DNA from: Butyricicoccus_B sp017886875
GTDB lineage: Bacteria; Bacillota; Clostridia; Oscillospirales; Butyricicoccaceae
NCBI GenBank assembly: GCA_963931655.1
Contig: OZ007036.1
Location: 930,001 to 994,000, forward strand
Length of the DNA: 64,000 nucleotides
Reading direction: 5' to 3'
Shown: piece by piece, positions 1 to 8,524 of the stretch
How positions within the stretch are numbered: position 1 is the stretch's first letter
How the letters are laid out: each line of letters opens with the position of its first letter
Position numbers and translations under genes: made by a program
Notes under the pieces: generated by a model
Databases searched by the model: none
What the model saw: only the letters and a program-made list of their open reading frames with translations
What the model was told of the DNA's origin: nothing

Positions 1-426
1 AATAATAAGTCCACCAAGCCCAAAACGAACACTTGCACTTAAACAAATTCTACCTTGAAACTGTATCTTATAAGAAGTATAATCCCAAAGCCAATAACCA
101 ATAGTCCATTCTAATAGATAACTAACTATTAGTTCTACAATAGTAGTTACAATAACAATAACCAAAAATGCTAAAACAGGTGTCATGTTTATTTTGCCCA
201 GCTTTATTTTTTTATGAAGCCAAGGACTTATACATGCTAAAATTAAGAGTGCACCTGTGCCATAAACAGGCAAATAAGGGCCAAATAACAATCCTCTATT
301 AGAAAAGCCCCATCTATAAATAACTACTTCAAGAAATACTTCATATAACCAACCAATAATACAGTATGCCATGAAGTATAAAAAATATGTACGAAAACGC
401 TCAAATGGCATTTTTTCATTATTCAT
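1..426 (-). CDS. CmpB-family (DUF1113) putative ABC-transporter type IV membrane protein, partial
   Basis: The 3' end lies outside the window, so only the first 142 residues are visible. The protein starts MNNEKMPFERFRTYFLYFMA and is preceded by an AGGGGG ribosome binding site. Hydrophobic segments cover about residues 13-35, 45-65 and 75-100. The pattern GWLYEVF, then NRGLLFGPYLPVYG, then a tryptophan-rich W-x-Y-W-x-W-D-Y stretch matches the CmpB/DUF1113 family of integral membrane proteins. These are annotated as putative ABC-transporter components, but their role is poorly known. No ATPase gene is adjacent within the window. The family assignment comes from motif memory and the function stays open. 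Confidence 0.6.
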   Translation of the reverse strand, partial: MNNEKMPFERFRTYFLYFMAYCIIGWLYEVFLEVVIYRWGFSNRGLLFGPYLPVYGTGALLILACISPWLHKKIKLGKINMTPVLAFLVIVIVTTIVELIVSYLLEWTIGYWLWDYTSYKIQFQGRICLSASVRFGLGGLII

Positions 427-462
427 GTTTTATCCCCCTTTTTTTATTTTATTTTACTATAT

Positions 463-495
463 AAATAAAAAAAGTCCAGTAAAAAACTGGACTTT
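463..495 (-). terminator. Intrinsic terminator after pgi
   Basis: A 10-bp perfect stem (471-480 with 486-495) has a five-base loop. On the minus strand it is followed by a run of T. It lies just past the pgi stop and separates pgi from the CmpB-family gene. Confidence 0.8.
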
Positions 496-510
496 AAAAT
501 TTAATTCTAA

Positions 511-1845
511 TTATTGACCTAGACGAGCTTCAAGCTCCTTGCGTAAGTCTTCAAATCCTGGTTTACCAAGCAGAGCAAACATATTCTTTTTGTAGGACTC
601 AACACCTGGCTGGTTAAATGGATTAACGCCAAGCATATAGCCAGAAATACCGCAAGCCTTCTCAAAGAAGTAAACCACATAACCGAAGTTATATGAGTCA
701 GCCTTTTCAATTTCAAGCACAATATTTGGAGCACCACCGTCCATATGAGCCATCAGTGTGCCCGCATAAGCCTTAGAGTTAACAAACTGAACATCTTTAC
801 CAGCAAGGTAATTTAAGCCGTCAACATTGCCTTCCATTTCTTCAATAACGCAATCGCTACGCTGATTTTTAACCCAAAGTACAGTTTCAAACAGATTGCG
901 AGTACCGTCCTGAATAAACTGACCAATAGAGTGTAAGTCTGTAGAGAAGTTTGCAGAAGTTGCAAAAATACCCTTATGGTCTTTACCTTCAGACTCATCA
1001 AATAGCTGTTTAAACCATTCACCCATCATAACAAGAGATGGTTCATAGTTTACAAGGATTTCCATACCTTTACCCTTACGATAAAGAATGTTGCGAAGTG
1101 CAGCATATTCAAAACAAATATTATCTTCCTTGTTAAACTCCTCACGAGCATCAGCAGCACCCTTCATAGCAGCCTCAATATCAAGACCAGCAACAGCCAT
1201 AGGCAGCAGACCAACAGCAGTTAGAACAGAGAAACGACCGCCAACATCATCTGGAACAACAAAGGTTTCATAACCTTCAGCATCAGATAAGTTCTTTAAT
1301 GCACCACGAGCCTTATCAGTAGTAGCAAAGATATGGTCTTTAGCACCTTCCTTACCATACTTTTCTTCTGCAAGCTTTTTAAATACACGGAAAGCGATTG
1401 CAGGTTCGGTAGTAGTACCAGACTTAGAAATTACATTAATGCTGAAATCTCTATCGCCAATAATCTTAATAATATCATTGATATAAGATGAAGAAATATT
1501 GTTACCTACAAAGTAGATTTCTGGTATACCCTCTTTACGGGTTTGGTTATAGAACTGACCATTTACAAATTCAATAGCAGCTCTAGCACCTAGATAAGAA
1601 CCACCAATACCAATAACAACTAAAACGTCACAGTTGCCCTGAATTTTCTTAGCAGCAGCCTGAATACGAGCAAACTCGTCTTTATCATAGTTAACAGGTA
1701 GGTCTACCCAACCATGAAAATCATTACCTGCACCAGTGTGATTTACAAGCATATCATTAGCTTGCTTAATCAGCGGCTTCATCATTTCGGTTTCGTGTGC
1801 AGCTACAAAGCCTTCAAGACCTGTTTTTTTAAGCTCCATTACCAT
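511..1845 (-). CDS. pgi: Glucose-6-phosphate isomerase
   Basis: A cytosolic glycolytic enzyme that interconverts glucose-6-phosphate and fructose-6-phosphate. The 444 residues match the compact bacterial form of the family. The sugar-phosphate SIS region is visible as VVIGIGGSYLGARAAIEF near residue 77, and the signature ISKSGTTTEPAIAFR near residue 140 follows. The start ATG has GAGGTG eight bases upstream; an in-frame ATG two codons later is the only close alternative. It lies 59 bases downstream of glyA and appears to have its own promoter with a palindromic spacer. A strong terminator follows. Confidence 0.95.
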   Translation of the reverse strand: MVMELKKTGLEGFVAAHETEMMKPLIKQANDMLVNHTGAGNDFHGWVDLPVNYDKDEFARIQAAAKKIQGNCDVLVVIGIGGSYLGARAAIEFVNGQFYNQTRKEGIPEIYFVGNNISSSYINDIIKIIGDRDFSINVISKSGTTTEPAIAFRVFKKLAEEKYGKEGAKDHIFATTDKARGALKNLSDAEGYETFVVPDDVGGRFSVLTAVGLLPMAVAGLDIEAAMKGAADAREEFNKEDNICFEYAALRNILYRKGKGMEILVNYEPSLVMMGEWFKQLFDESEGKDHKGIFATSANFSTDLHSIGQFIQDGTRNLFETVLWVKNQRSDCVIEEMEGNVDGLNYLAGKDVQFVNSKAYAGTLMAHMDGGAPNIVLEIEKADSYNFGYVVYFFEKACGISGYMLGVNPFNQPGVESYKKNMFALLGKPGFEDLRKELEARLGQ

Positions 1846-1874
1846 TTTTGAAACACCTCATTTTTAAATATCCA

Positions 1875-1903
1875 TATATAATAAGACTAAGTCTTATTGA
1901 CAA
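1875..1903 (-). promoter_or_regulatory. Candidate pgi promoter with palindromic spacer
   Basis: On the minus strand TTGTCA (1898-1903) and TATATA (1875-1880) are separated by exactly 17 bases. A 19-base palindrome, AATAAGACT-A-AGTCTTATT (1880-1898 on the plus strand), fills the spacer. It could be an operator, or a weak glyA terminator hairpin, although the T-tract is poor. Confidence 0.45.
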
Positions 1904-1904
1904 A

Positions 1905-3152
1905 TTAGCAGTAAATTGGGAAACGACTGCACATTTCCTTTACATTAGCACGAATTTCATCAGCCTTTGCATCGAAATCTGTTGCAGCTTGCCAAATAAA
2001 CTCGGCAATTCTAAGCATTTCTGGCTCAGAGAAACCACGAGTAGTAACCGCAGGAGTACCAACACGCAGACCAGAAGTTACAAATGGGCTTTCTGGGTCA
2101 TTAGGAATAGCATTTTTATTTGCAGTGATATAAACTTCATCAAGACGATTTTGCAGCACTTTACCAGTAACGCCCGCTTTACGAAGGTCAACTAGCATTA
2201 AATGGTTATCAGTACCACCAGAAATAAGGTCAAAGCCTTGGTTCATAAGAGCTTTAGCAAGAGCCTTAGAGTTGCTAATAACATTAGACTGATATGCTTT
2301 AAACTCTGGCTGTAATGCCTCACCAAAGCAAACAGCCTTAGCAGCGATAACATGCATTAATGGGCCGCCTTGAGTTCCTGGGAAAATAGCCTTGTTAAAT
2401 TTCTTGGCTAAATCTTCATTGTTTGTTAAAATAGTGCCACCACGAGGACCACGCAGAGTTTTATGTGTTGTAGTAGTAACAACATCAGCATACTGCACAG
2501 GGTTCATATGTAAACCAGCAGCAACTAAACCTGCAATATGAGCCATATCAACAAACAGATAAGCACCAACGCTGTGAGCAATCTCAGCAAATTTTTCAAA
2601 ATCAATCGCACGAGGATAAGCAGAAGCACCAGCGATAATCATTTTTGGTTTTGTTTCCTTTGCGATTTTTTCAACTTCATTATAATCAATAAAGCCATTT
2701 TCATCAACGCCATAAGAAACAATATTATATAAAATACCAGACTGGTTTACAGGAGAGCCATGTGTTAAATGTCCACCATTATCAAGACTCATACCTAAAA
2801 CTGTATCACCTGGTTTTACAAGTGCCTGATAAACAGCCATATTAGCTTGAGCACCGGAATGAGGCTGAACATTAGCATATTTAGCACCGAAAAGCTTGCA
2901 AACTCTATCAATAGCTAAATTTTCAACTTCATCAACACATTCACAACCGCCATAATAACGTTTTGCAGGATATCCCTCAGCATATTTATTAGTTAAAACT
3001 GAACCCATTGCAGCCATAACAGCTTCGCTTACAATATTTTCAGAAGCGATAAGTTCAATATTTCGACATTGGCGTTCAAACTCCTTATAAATCATGCTGC
3101 CAACTTCTGCATCATAACGACTAACGAAATCCATAGCCTGTTTAATAATCAT
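1905..3152 (-). CDS. glyA: Serine hydroxymethyltransferase
   Basis: A PLP enzyme that converts serine and tetrahydrofolate to glycine and 5,10-methylene-tetrahydrofolate, the main source of one-carbon units. The 415-residue length is typical. Diagnostic stretches are IELIASENIVSEAVMAAMGS near residue 32, NKYAEGYPAKRYYGG near 55 and the PLP-lysine motif VVTTTTHKTLRGPRGG near 225. AGGAGGG precedes the start ATG. Upstream is 310 bases of gene-free AT-rich DNA; pgi follows on the same strand after 59 bases. Confidence 0.96.
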   Translation of the reverse strand: MIIKQAMDFVSRYDAEVGSMIYKEFERQCRNIELIASENIVSEAVMAAMGSVLTNKYAEGYPAKRYYGGCECVDEVENLAIDRVCKLFGAKYANVQPHSGAQANMAVYQALVKPGDTVLGMSLDNGGHLTHGSPVNQSGILYNIVSYGVDENGFIDYNEVEKIAKETKPKMIIAGASAYPRAIDFEKFAEIAHSVGAYLFVDMAHIAGLVAAGLHMNPVQYADVVTTTTHKTLRGPRGGTILTNNEDLAKKFNKAIFPGTQGGPLMHVIAAKAVCFGEALQPEFKAYQSNVISNSKALAKALMNQGFDLISGGTDNHLMLVDLRKAGVTGKVLQNRLDEVYITANKNAIPNDPESPFVTSGLRVGTPAVTTRGFSEPEMLRIAEFIWQAATDFDAKADEIRANVKEMCSRFPIYC

Positions 3153-3462
3153 AGTGAAAAGCCCTCCTATACAGAATTAAAATTCATTCTGCTTAAATAA
3201 ATTGCAAAAATACCTATAACAAAATTAAAACATATTTTTAATATTTTGCAACGACTTCTAAGCAACTTTTTTATTTTTCGGCACACTATACTTTTTTTGG
3301 GTAATGTGCTATTTTTTTTTGTTAATACCGCATATTTTTTTTTCTTGACATTTTGAGTTATTTATTATATTCATATTTATATATATGTGTATATTTATAT
3401 TATATATCAAATTTTCAAAACTTTTAATAATTTTTTTGATAGAAAAAGGATTGTGATAAATT
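3153..3462. other. AT-rich divergent intergenic region between glyA and nth
   Basis: There is no open frame with a ribosome binding site here. The region holds the nth promoter and presumably a glyA promoter; on the minus strand TTGCAA with a weak TTAATT 17 bases on is the best candidate. A small hairpin (CAGAAT/ATTCTG, about 3172-3191) sits just upstream of the glyA ribosome binding site. Long T and A runs dominate. I saw no match to the tetrahydrofolate or glycine riboswitch cores, which might be expected beside glyA. Confidence 0.5.
3345..3371 (+). promoter_or_regulatory. Candidate nth promoter
   Basis: A perfect TTGACA lies at 3345-3350. The nearest -10 options are TATATT 15 bases downstream or TATTCA 17 bases downstream. 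It points towards nth, leaving a leader of about 90 bases. Confidence 0.4.
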
Positions 3463-4098
3463 ATGACAAAAAAAGAACGTGCATTAGAAGTTGTTTATGC
3501 ACTTAAAAAAGAATATCCAAACCCAGAGTGTGCATTAAAATACACTCACGATTATGAACTTTTATTTGCAACCAGACTTTCTGCCCAGTGCACAGATGTT
3601 AGAGTAAATATAGTTACAAAGGATTTATTTGTAAATTTTCCAACTCTTGAAAGTTTTGCAAATGCACCAATAGAAAAACTTGAGGAAGGTATAAAAACTT
3701 GTGGCTTATTTCGCACAAAAGCCAAGGATTTAAAAGCGTGTGCACAAATGCTTTTAAGCGAATATAATGGCAAAGTGCCTGATAAAATGGAGGAGCTTTT
3801 AAAACTCCCTGGAATAGGCAGAAAAACTGCAAATCTAATTTTAGGTGATATCTATGGTAAACCAGCTATTGTAGCAGATACACACTGTATTAGATTATCC
3901 AATAGATTAGGTTTTGTTAAAGATACAAAAGACCCTGTAAAAGTGGAAAATGAGCTTAAAAAGATAATTCCGCCAGAAGAATCGTCCGATTTTTGCCATC
4001 GTTTAGTTCTTCACGGTCGAGAAGTTTGTTCTGCAAGAAATCCAAAATGTGATAATTGCTGTTTAGCTGCAATTTGTCCATCATATCCATTAGGTTAA
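3463..4098 (+). CDS. nth: Endonuclease III (DNA glycosylase/AP lyase)
   Basis: A base-excision-repair enzyme that removes oxidised pyrimidines and cuts the abasic site. Its 211 residues match the family. The helix-hairpin-helix LPGIGRKTANLI carries the catalytic lysine, VADTHCIRLSNRLG carries the catalytic aspartate, and the C-terminus has the complete 4Fe-4S loop C-x6-C-x2-C-x5-C (CSARNPKCDNCCLAAIC). AAAGGA precedes the ATG. It is a single gene, ending in a terminator shared with the convergent cysS. Confidence 0.96.
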   Translation: MTKKERALEVVYALKKEYPNPECALKYTHDYELLFATRLSAQCTDVRVNIVTKDLFVNFPTLESFANAPIEKLEEGIKTCGLFRTKAKDLKACAQMLLSEYNGKVPDKMEELLKLPGIGRKTANLILGDIYGKPAIVADTHCIRLSNRLGFVKDTKDPVKVENELKKIIPPEESSDFCHRLVLHGREVCSARNPKCDNCCLAAICPSYPLG

Positions 4099-4100
4099 AC

Positions 4101-4135
4101 AAAAAAGGACGTGTATATACACGTCCTAATTTTTA
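4101..4135. terminator. Bidirectional terminator between nth and cysS
   Basis: A perfect 20-base palindrome (4107-4126) is flanked by six A on the left and a T-rich run on the right, so it can end both converging transcripts. Confidence 0.85.
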
Positions 4136-5548
4136 TGCTCTTGACCACTGAACACCTTGGCGGGTATCCTTAATTGTAATTCCCATCTGAGCCAGTTCAT
4201 CACGAATTTGGTCAGCTCTTGCAAAGTCCTTTGCTTTTTTAGCTGCGGTACGCTCTGCAATAAGTGCTTCAATTTTTTCTGCTTCTGGGTCTACTGCATC
4301 ATCATGCTTTTGCACAATATTAAGTACCCCTGTAAGCTCCATAAACAAACCATGAGCTTTTGTTAAAAATGCCTTAGTTGCATCATCATGCTTGGACATA
4401 TAACCGTTAATCTCACGCACAAGCTCAAAAATAGCAGAAAGTGCATCAGCAGTATTCATATCATCGTCCATAGCATCAATAAATTTTTGCTTATATGTTT
4501 CAAGCTGTGTCATCTTTTCAGCTTCTTCTGCTGTCATTGTGTCACCTGTTGCCTTTTCAATACGGAATTCCATATTATTGCGGCTTTCATAAAGGCGAGC
4601 AAGAGAAGCTTTGTTCATCTCTAGGCTTTCAGCTGAATAGTTAAGTGGAGAACGATAATGAGCAGATAACATAAACATACGGATAGTTTCATAGCCGAAT
4701 TCTTTAGCTGCATCACGCACCATAAAGAAATTACCCTTTGATTTACTCATTTTCTCATTATCAATGGTTAAAAATCCATTGTGTACCCAATAATTAGCAA
4801 AGGTACAGCCGTTAGCACATTCAGACTGAGCAATTTCATTTTCATGGTGAGGAAAAATCAAATCAAGACCACCAGAGTGTATATCAATAGTTTCACCTAA
4901 ATATTTGCAAGCCATAGCAGAACATTCAATATGCCAACCTGGTCTACCCTTGCTACCCCATGGAGTGTCCCAAGCTGGTTCATTTGGCTTTGCAGCTTTC
5001 CAGATTGCAAAATCCATATGGTCTTCTTTTACTTCGCCTACACTAATTCTAGCACCTGCTTGAAGTTCTTCCATTGGCTGATGGCATAGTTTACCATATT
5101 CTGGGTCAGACTTTGTGCGGAAATAAACATCACCATTTTCAGCAACATAAGCATGACCTTTGTTTATCAGTCTTTGAACTATATCAATAATAGCGTCCAT
5201 AGTTTCAGTTGCTCTTGGGTGGAAAGTCGCCTTTCCTACACCTAAGCCTTCAGCATCAACATAATATTCTTTAATATAACGCTCAGCGATAGTGTTAAAG
5301 TCAACACCTTCTTCATTAGCCTTATTGATTACTTTATCATCAATATCAGTAAAATTTTGAACAAAAGTTACTTTATAACCACGATATTCAAAATAGCGAC
5401 GCAGTAAATCAAACATAATAAAAGGACGGGCATTACCAATATGGAAGTAATTGTACACAGTAGGGCCACAGGAATACATTTTTACTTCTCCTGCTTTTAA
5501 AGGTACAAATTCATCTTTTTGACGTGTGAGTGTGTTAAATAATTTCAT
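4133..5548 (-). CDS. cysS: Cysteinyl-tRNA synthetase
   Basis: Charges tRNA-Cys in the cytoplasm. The 471 residues show the class I signatures: the HIGH-type motif NYFHIGNARPF near residue 34 and the KMSKSKGNFF loop near residue 267. Zinc ligands are the early cysteine of MYSCGPTVYN, the cysteine of HIECSAMACKYLG and the HHENEIAQSE histidines. The C-terminal helical domain (about 340-471) is present. AAGGAG precedes the ATG. No T-box leader was found between it and the upstream mocA-like gene, where a terminator intervenes. Confidence 0.96.
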   Translation of the reverse strand: MKLFNTLTRQKDEFVPLKAGEVKMYSCGPTVYNYFHIGNARPFIMFDLLRRYFEYRGYKVTFVQNFTDIDDKVINKANEEGVDFNTIAERYIKEYYVDAEGLGVGKATFHPRATETMDAIIDIVQRLINKGHAYVAENGDVYFRTKSDPEYGKLCHQPMEELQAGARISVGEVKEDHMDFAIWKAAKPNEPAWDTPWGSKGRPGWHIECSAMACKYLGETIDIHSGGLDLIFPHHENEIAQSECANGCTFANYWVHNGFLTIDNEKMSKSKGNFFMVRDAAKEFGYETIRMFMLSAHYRSPLNYSAESLEMNKASLARLYESRNNMEFRIEKATGDTMTAEEAEKMTQLETYKQKFIDAMDDDMNTADALSAIFELVREINGYMSKHDDATKAFLTKAHGLFMELTGVLNIVQKHDDAVDPEAEKIEALIAERTAAKKAKDFARADQIRDELAQMGITIKDTRQGVQWSRA

Positions 5549-5571
5549 TTTCTTAACATCTCCTTATATAG

Positions 5572-5600
5572 AAAAACGCCAACTGATTTTCTAGTTGGCG
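5572..5600 (-). terminator. Terminator of the selenium-cofactor operon
   Basis: An 8-bp stem (5577-5584 with 5593-5600) is followed on the minus strand by five T. It lies past the mocA-like stop and before the cysS start, ending the selD-to-mocA transcript. Confidence 0.8.
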
Positions 5601-5635
5601 GTAAGATACTTTCAGCTTGTATGGTATCATATTCA

Positions 5636-6208
5636 TTAGTTATTTGTCAAGGCATTGTATATTTCTGCTGTATCAATATCAATCATTTGGTTTTGCATAA
5701 CATTTTCAAATAAAACATCATCTATATTTCTTTGCCAAACTATACGACCGCCATTTTCTCCATGTAGTGTACTAAGCTCAGCAAAGTATCTTTTAGGGAA
5801 AACACATGGGCTTGTAGGTCTATTATTAGCCATTGGCACAATAATTTTATCTGTCTTTTGTGCTTTTTCAATTAGTTTATTTATAGTATCTACTGAAATA
5901 AAAGGTTGGTCTGCATTTAAAAATACTGCATATGTTATTTTATCTGAAAGTGCTTTTACACCCTCAGCAACAGAAAAGCCCATACCTTTTTGTGCATTAT
6001 GGCTTTTTACGCTTAAAAAGTTATATTCTTTTGCTTTATCAGTGATTTTTGCATTATTAGTAACCACTATACAGCAAGCTATATCAAGTTTTTTAGCTAA
6101 AATAAAACTATGCTCAAACATAGGCACAGAATTTACATCTAAAAATAATTTATCTGTTCCATTCATTCTTTTGCTTTGACCTGCTGCAAGAATTACCACT
6201 GCAACCAT
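5636..6208 (-). CDS. MocA/MobA-like nucleotidyltransferase
   Basis: A 190-residue cytoplasmic protein of the molybdopterin nucleotidyltransferase fold. The N-terminus VAVVILAAGQSKRMNGTDKL is the nucleotide-binding loop of the family, and the FLNADQPFIS segment near residue 97 holds the metal-binding aspartate; TSPCVFPKRYF near 133 is also family-like. MocA makes the cytidine form of the molybdenum cofactor used by hydroxylases of the xanthine dehydrogenase group, which fits its place after xdhC (four-base gap) at the end of a selD operon. Whether CTP or GTP is used cannot be read with certainty here. Confidence 0.8.
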   Translation of the reverse strand: MVAVVILAAGQSKRMNGTDKLFLDVNSVPMFEHSFILAKKLDIACCIVVTNNAKITDKAKEYNFLSVKSHNAQKGMGFSVAEGVKALSDKITYAVFLNADQPFISVDTINKLIEKAQKTDKIIVPMANNRPTSPCVFPKRYFAELSTLHGENGGRIVWQRNIDDVLFENVMQNQMIDIDTAEIYNALTNN

Positions 6209-6211
6209 TTT

Positions 6212-7153
6212 TTAAATCACCTCAAATATAACATCTATCTGTCCACCGCAAATCATACCTGATTTACCAGCTTCACCATTTGACATATTAAAATTATATA
6301 TAGCCTTGTCACCGTTTTTAAAATTTTGCATAATTTTAATGGCTTCAAACTCAGCAAGACCTCCGCCAATAGTGCCTATAATTTCACCTGTTTTAAGTCT
6401 TAACATTCTAGCACCTATTCCTCTAGGTGCAGAGCCATTTTTATTTATTATAGTCGCCATAACTGAGCCTTTATTTTTCTCATCACAAAGAGCGTCAAGC
6501 ATATTTTCAGTTAACACACTATCAGTATTTTTACTGCGTGTTTCTATAAGCTCTGCCGCTATTGAAACAGCAATTTCTTCTGGAGTTTTTGCACCTATTT
6601 TTAATCCTATTGGTGCAAAAACTTTTTTTATATTGCTTTCACTTATACCTTCACTTTTTAAAAGCTCAAACACAGCAGTGTTTTTTTTCTTACTTCCAAT
6701 CATACCGATATAAGGCAAATTTCTATTTATAACCTCACGCAGACAAACTGTGTCCGCTGCATGACCACGAGTTACTATAACAACTGAAGTATCAAGCTGT
6801 TTTTCCCAGTCATACTCACACAGCAATTTTTTAAAATCACCACACATAACTATATCAGCACTAGGAAATCTATTTTTATTTGCAAATTCTGGTCTATCTT
6901 CAAACACAATAACACGATAACCCAGCATTTTAGCAAGCATACTAACAGGCACTGAAATATGCCCTCCACCGCATATAATAAGCGATTTAGTAACTGAAAA
7001 GCGTTCATATAGCAAACGCTCACTATTTTCCTGTGTTATACATTCTATATTTTCAAGATTTTCTGCATATATAGGTGTTCTATCAATATATGTTTTTCTA
7101 TATACTGTTTTACCGCTTTTTATCGCTTTAGCAAGAGACATATAACTATTCAT
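6212..7153 (-). CDS. XdhC-family molybdenum hydroxylase maturation factor, unusual domain order
   Basis: XdhC proteins bind molybdenum cofactor and insert it into xanthine dehydrogenase-type enzymes. The 313-residue protein has a Rossmann domain early (LIICGGGHISVPV near residue 58, FEDRPEFANKNRFP near 84, YIGMIGSKKKN near 147) and the CoxI-type segment late (NGSAPRGIGARML near 240, GTIGGGLAEFEA near 258, GMICGGQIDVIFE at the end). In the canonical family the CoxI part is N-terminal, so this looks permuted. Its neighbours show that it serves a selenium-dependent hydroxylase, which is not encoded in the window. Confidence 0.85.
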   Translation of the reverse strand: MNSYMSLAKAIKSGKTVYRKTYIDRTPIYAENLENIECITQENSERLLYERFSVTKSLIICGGGHISVPVSMLAKMLGYRVIVFEDRPEFANKNRFPSADIVMCGDFKKLLCEYDWEKQLDTSVVIVTRGHAADTVCLREVINRNLPYIGMIGSKKKNTAVFELLKSEGISESNIKKVFAPIGLKIGAKTPEEIAVSIAAELIETRSKNTDSVLTENMLDALCDEKNKGSVMATIINKNGSAPRGIGARMLRLKTGEIIGTIGGGLAEFEAIKIMQNFKNGDKAIYNFNMSNGEAGKSGMICGGQIDVIFEVI

Positions 7154-7166
7154 AAATTAACCTCTT

Positions 7167-7403
7167 TTATAGTGTTAGCAAAACAAGCTTTTCATATTCT
7201 ATATTTTCAAGACATTTTTTTATTTCATCTTGTTTATCCTTTTCATCTCGCCATGCAAGACCACAACCCGCTGAAATTTCTCTGGGCACAGGTATAAGCC
7301 TTCCTTTAAGTCCTATATTTTTAGCTGTGCTTTCCATTTGAAATGCAGCCGCAGTTGTATGAAAAGTTACTATAAGCCATTCTTTTTTGTTACGTTTTAT
7401 CAT
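7167..7403 (-). CDS. DUF3343 small protein (putative Se/S carrier-like)
   Basis: A 78-residue soluble protein with FHTTAAAFQMESTAKNIG followed by GRLIPVPREISAGCGLAW, the hallmark of the DUF3343 family, which carries one conserved cysteine. DUF3343 genes recur beside selD and yedF and are suspected carriers of reduced sulfur or selenium; the biochemical role is unproven. The start codon overlaps the stop of the upstream desulfurase-like gene by one base (TAATG), suggesting translational coupling. Confidence 0.85.
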   Translation of the reverse strand: MIKRNKKEWLIVTFHTTAAAFQMESTAKNIGLKGRLIPVPREISAGCGLAWRDEKDKQDEIKKCLENIEYEKLVLLTL

Positions 7404-8524
7404 TATATCACCAACTGTTTTATAGCTTCTATTGTTTTTATAACTTCATCTTCAGTGTTTTGATGAGAAAATGAAAAACGCACCATTCCTTGCTTCTCAG
7501 TTCTAAAAGCCTTGTGTATAAGTGGTGCACAGTGTGCTCCTGCTCTTGTGCATATTCCAAAATCCTCATAGAGTGCATCTGAAATCATACCTGCATCTTC
7601 ATCTTCTATATTTATAGACACAATAGCACCATGATTTTTGGCTAGTAAATCACCATAAACCTTGATTTGTGGTATTTTACAAAGTTCATTATAAAAAAGT
7701 ATAGCAAGATTAGTTTCTTTTTCCCTTAAATTAGCAAGTCCACTTTCATTAAGCCATTGTACAGAGGCATTTAAACCCGCTAAACTATGTGCATTTAATG
7801 TGCCTGCTTCCAGTCTTGTTGGATATTCTTTTGGGTGAGCTTCAGAAAAACTATGCACACCACTTCCGCCAACTACAAGCGGGTTTATCTCTATATTCTC
7901 TGCAACACATAGCCCGCCTGTGCCCTGCACTCCAAGCAAACCTTTATGACCTGTAAAGCATAAAACAGAAATATTCATCTCTTTCATATCAATATCAAAA
8001 ACGCCCGCAGATTGAGCAGCATCAACTATAAAATATAAATTATGCTGCTTGCAAAACTGCCCTACATATTTAATATCAATAACATTACCTGTCACATTGG
8101 AAACATGGCTTAAAATAACCGCTTTAGTGTTAGTTTTAATACTATCTTTTAGCATATCTATTTTAACATTTCCTTTTTCATCAATAGGTAAAAATGTTAA
8201 ATCTACACCTGTTTTATAAAGCGGACGCAATACAGAATTATGTTCTTGAACGCTTGTTATAACATGGTCATTTTTGCTTATTAGCCCTAAAATTGCGGTA
8301 TTAAGTGCCATAGTAGCATTAAGAGTAAAGCACACTCGCATAGCATCAGCATTAAATAGCTTGGCTATATTTTGCCTTGTGTTATAAACAATTCTTGAAG
8401 CTCTAAGCGTCATTTCATGAGCACCTCTACCATCAGAGCCTATATTATCAATAGCATCAATAACTGCTTGTTTTACAAAGCTAGGCTTAGGGAAGCTAGT
8501 AGCCGCATTATCAAGATAAATCAA
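7403..8524 (-). CDS. Cysteine desulfurase-like class V aminotransferase, selenium-associated
   Basis: A 373-residue PLP protein starting MIYLDNAATSFPKP at a TTG codon. GGGAG lies ten bases upstream and the TTGA start-stop overlaps yqeB. The PLP lysine is in CFTGHKGLLGVQGTGG near residue 190. A mobile-loop cysteine is in CTRAGAHCAPLIHKAF near 335, as in the selenium-linked desulfurase subfamily (TIGR01977-like). By family it takes sulfur or selenium from cysteine or selenocysteine; here it probably supplies selenium for SelD or the cofactor. Its substrate choice is an inference from context. Confidence 0.85.
   Translation of the reverse strand: MIYLDNAATSFPKPSFVKQAVIDAIDNIGSDGRGAHEMTLRASRIVYNTRQNIAKLFNADAMRVCFTLNATMALNTAILGLISKNDHVITSVQEHNSVLRPLYKTGVDLTFLPIDEKGNVKIDMLKDSIKTNTKAVILSHVSNVTGNVIDIKYVGQFCKQHNLYFIVDAAQSAGVFDIDMKEMNISVLCFTGHKGLLGVQGTGGLCVAENIEINPLVVGGSGVHSFSEAHPKEYPTRLEAGTLNAHSLAGLNASVQWLNESGLANLREKETNLAILFYNELCKIPQIKVYGDLLAKNHGAIVSINIEDEDAGMISDALYEDFGICTRAGAHCAPLIHKAFRTEKQGMVRFSFSHQNTEDEVIKTIEAIKQLVI

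Noticed and set aside
1848..2195. A 115-codon plus-strand frame antisense to glyA
   Set aside because: It has no ribosome binding site and no family resemblance; glyA on the other strand is certain.
3153..3300. Tetrahydrofolate or glycine riboswitch upstream of glyA
   Set aside because: I found only a 6-bp hairpin and AT-rich sequence, with none of the conserved core motifs.
5655..6179. A 174-codon plus-strand frame opposite the mocA-like gene
   Set aside because: It has no ribosome binding site, an odd hydrophobic composition, and lies wholly within a well-supported gene on the other strand.
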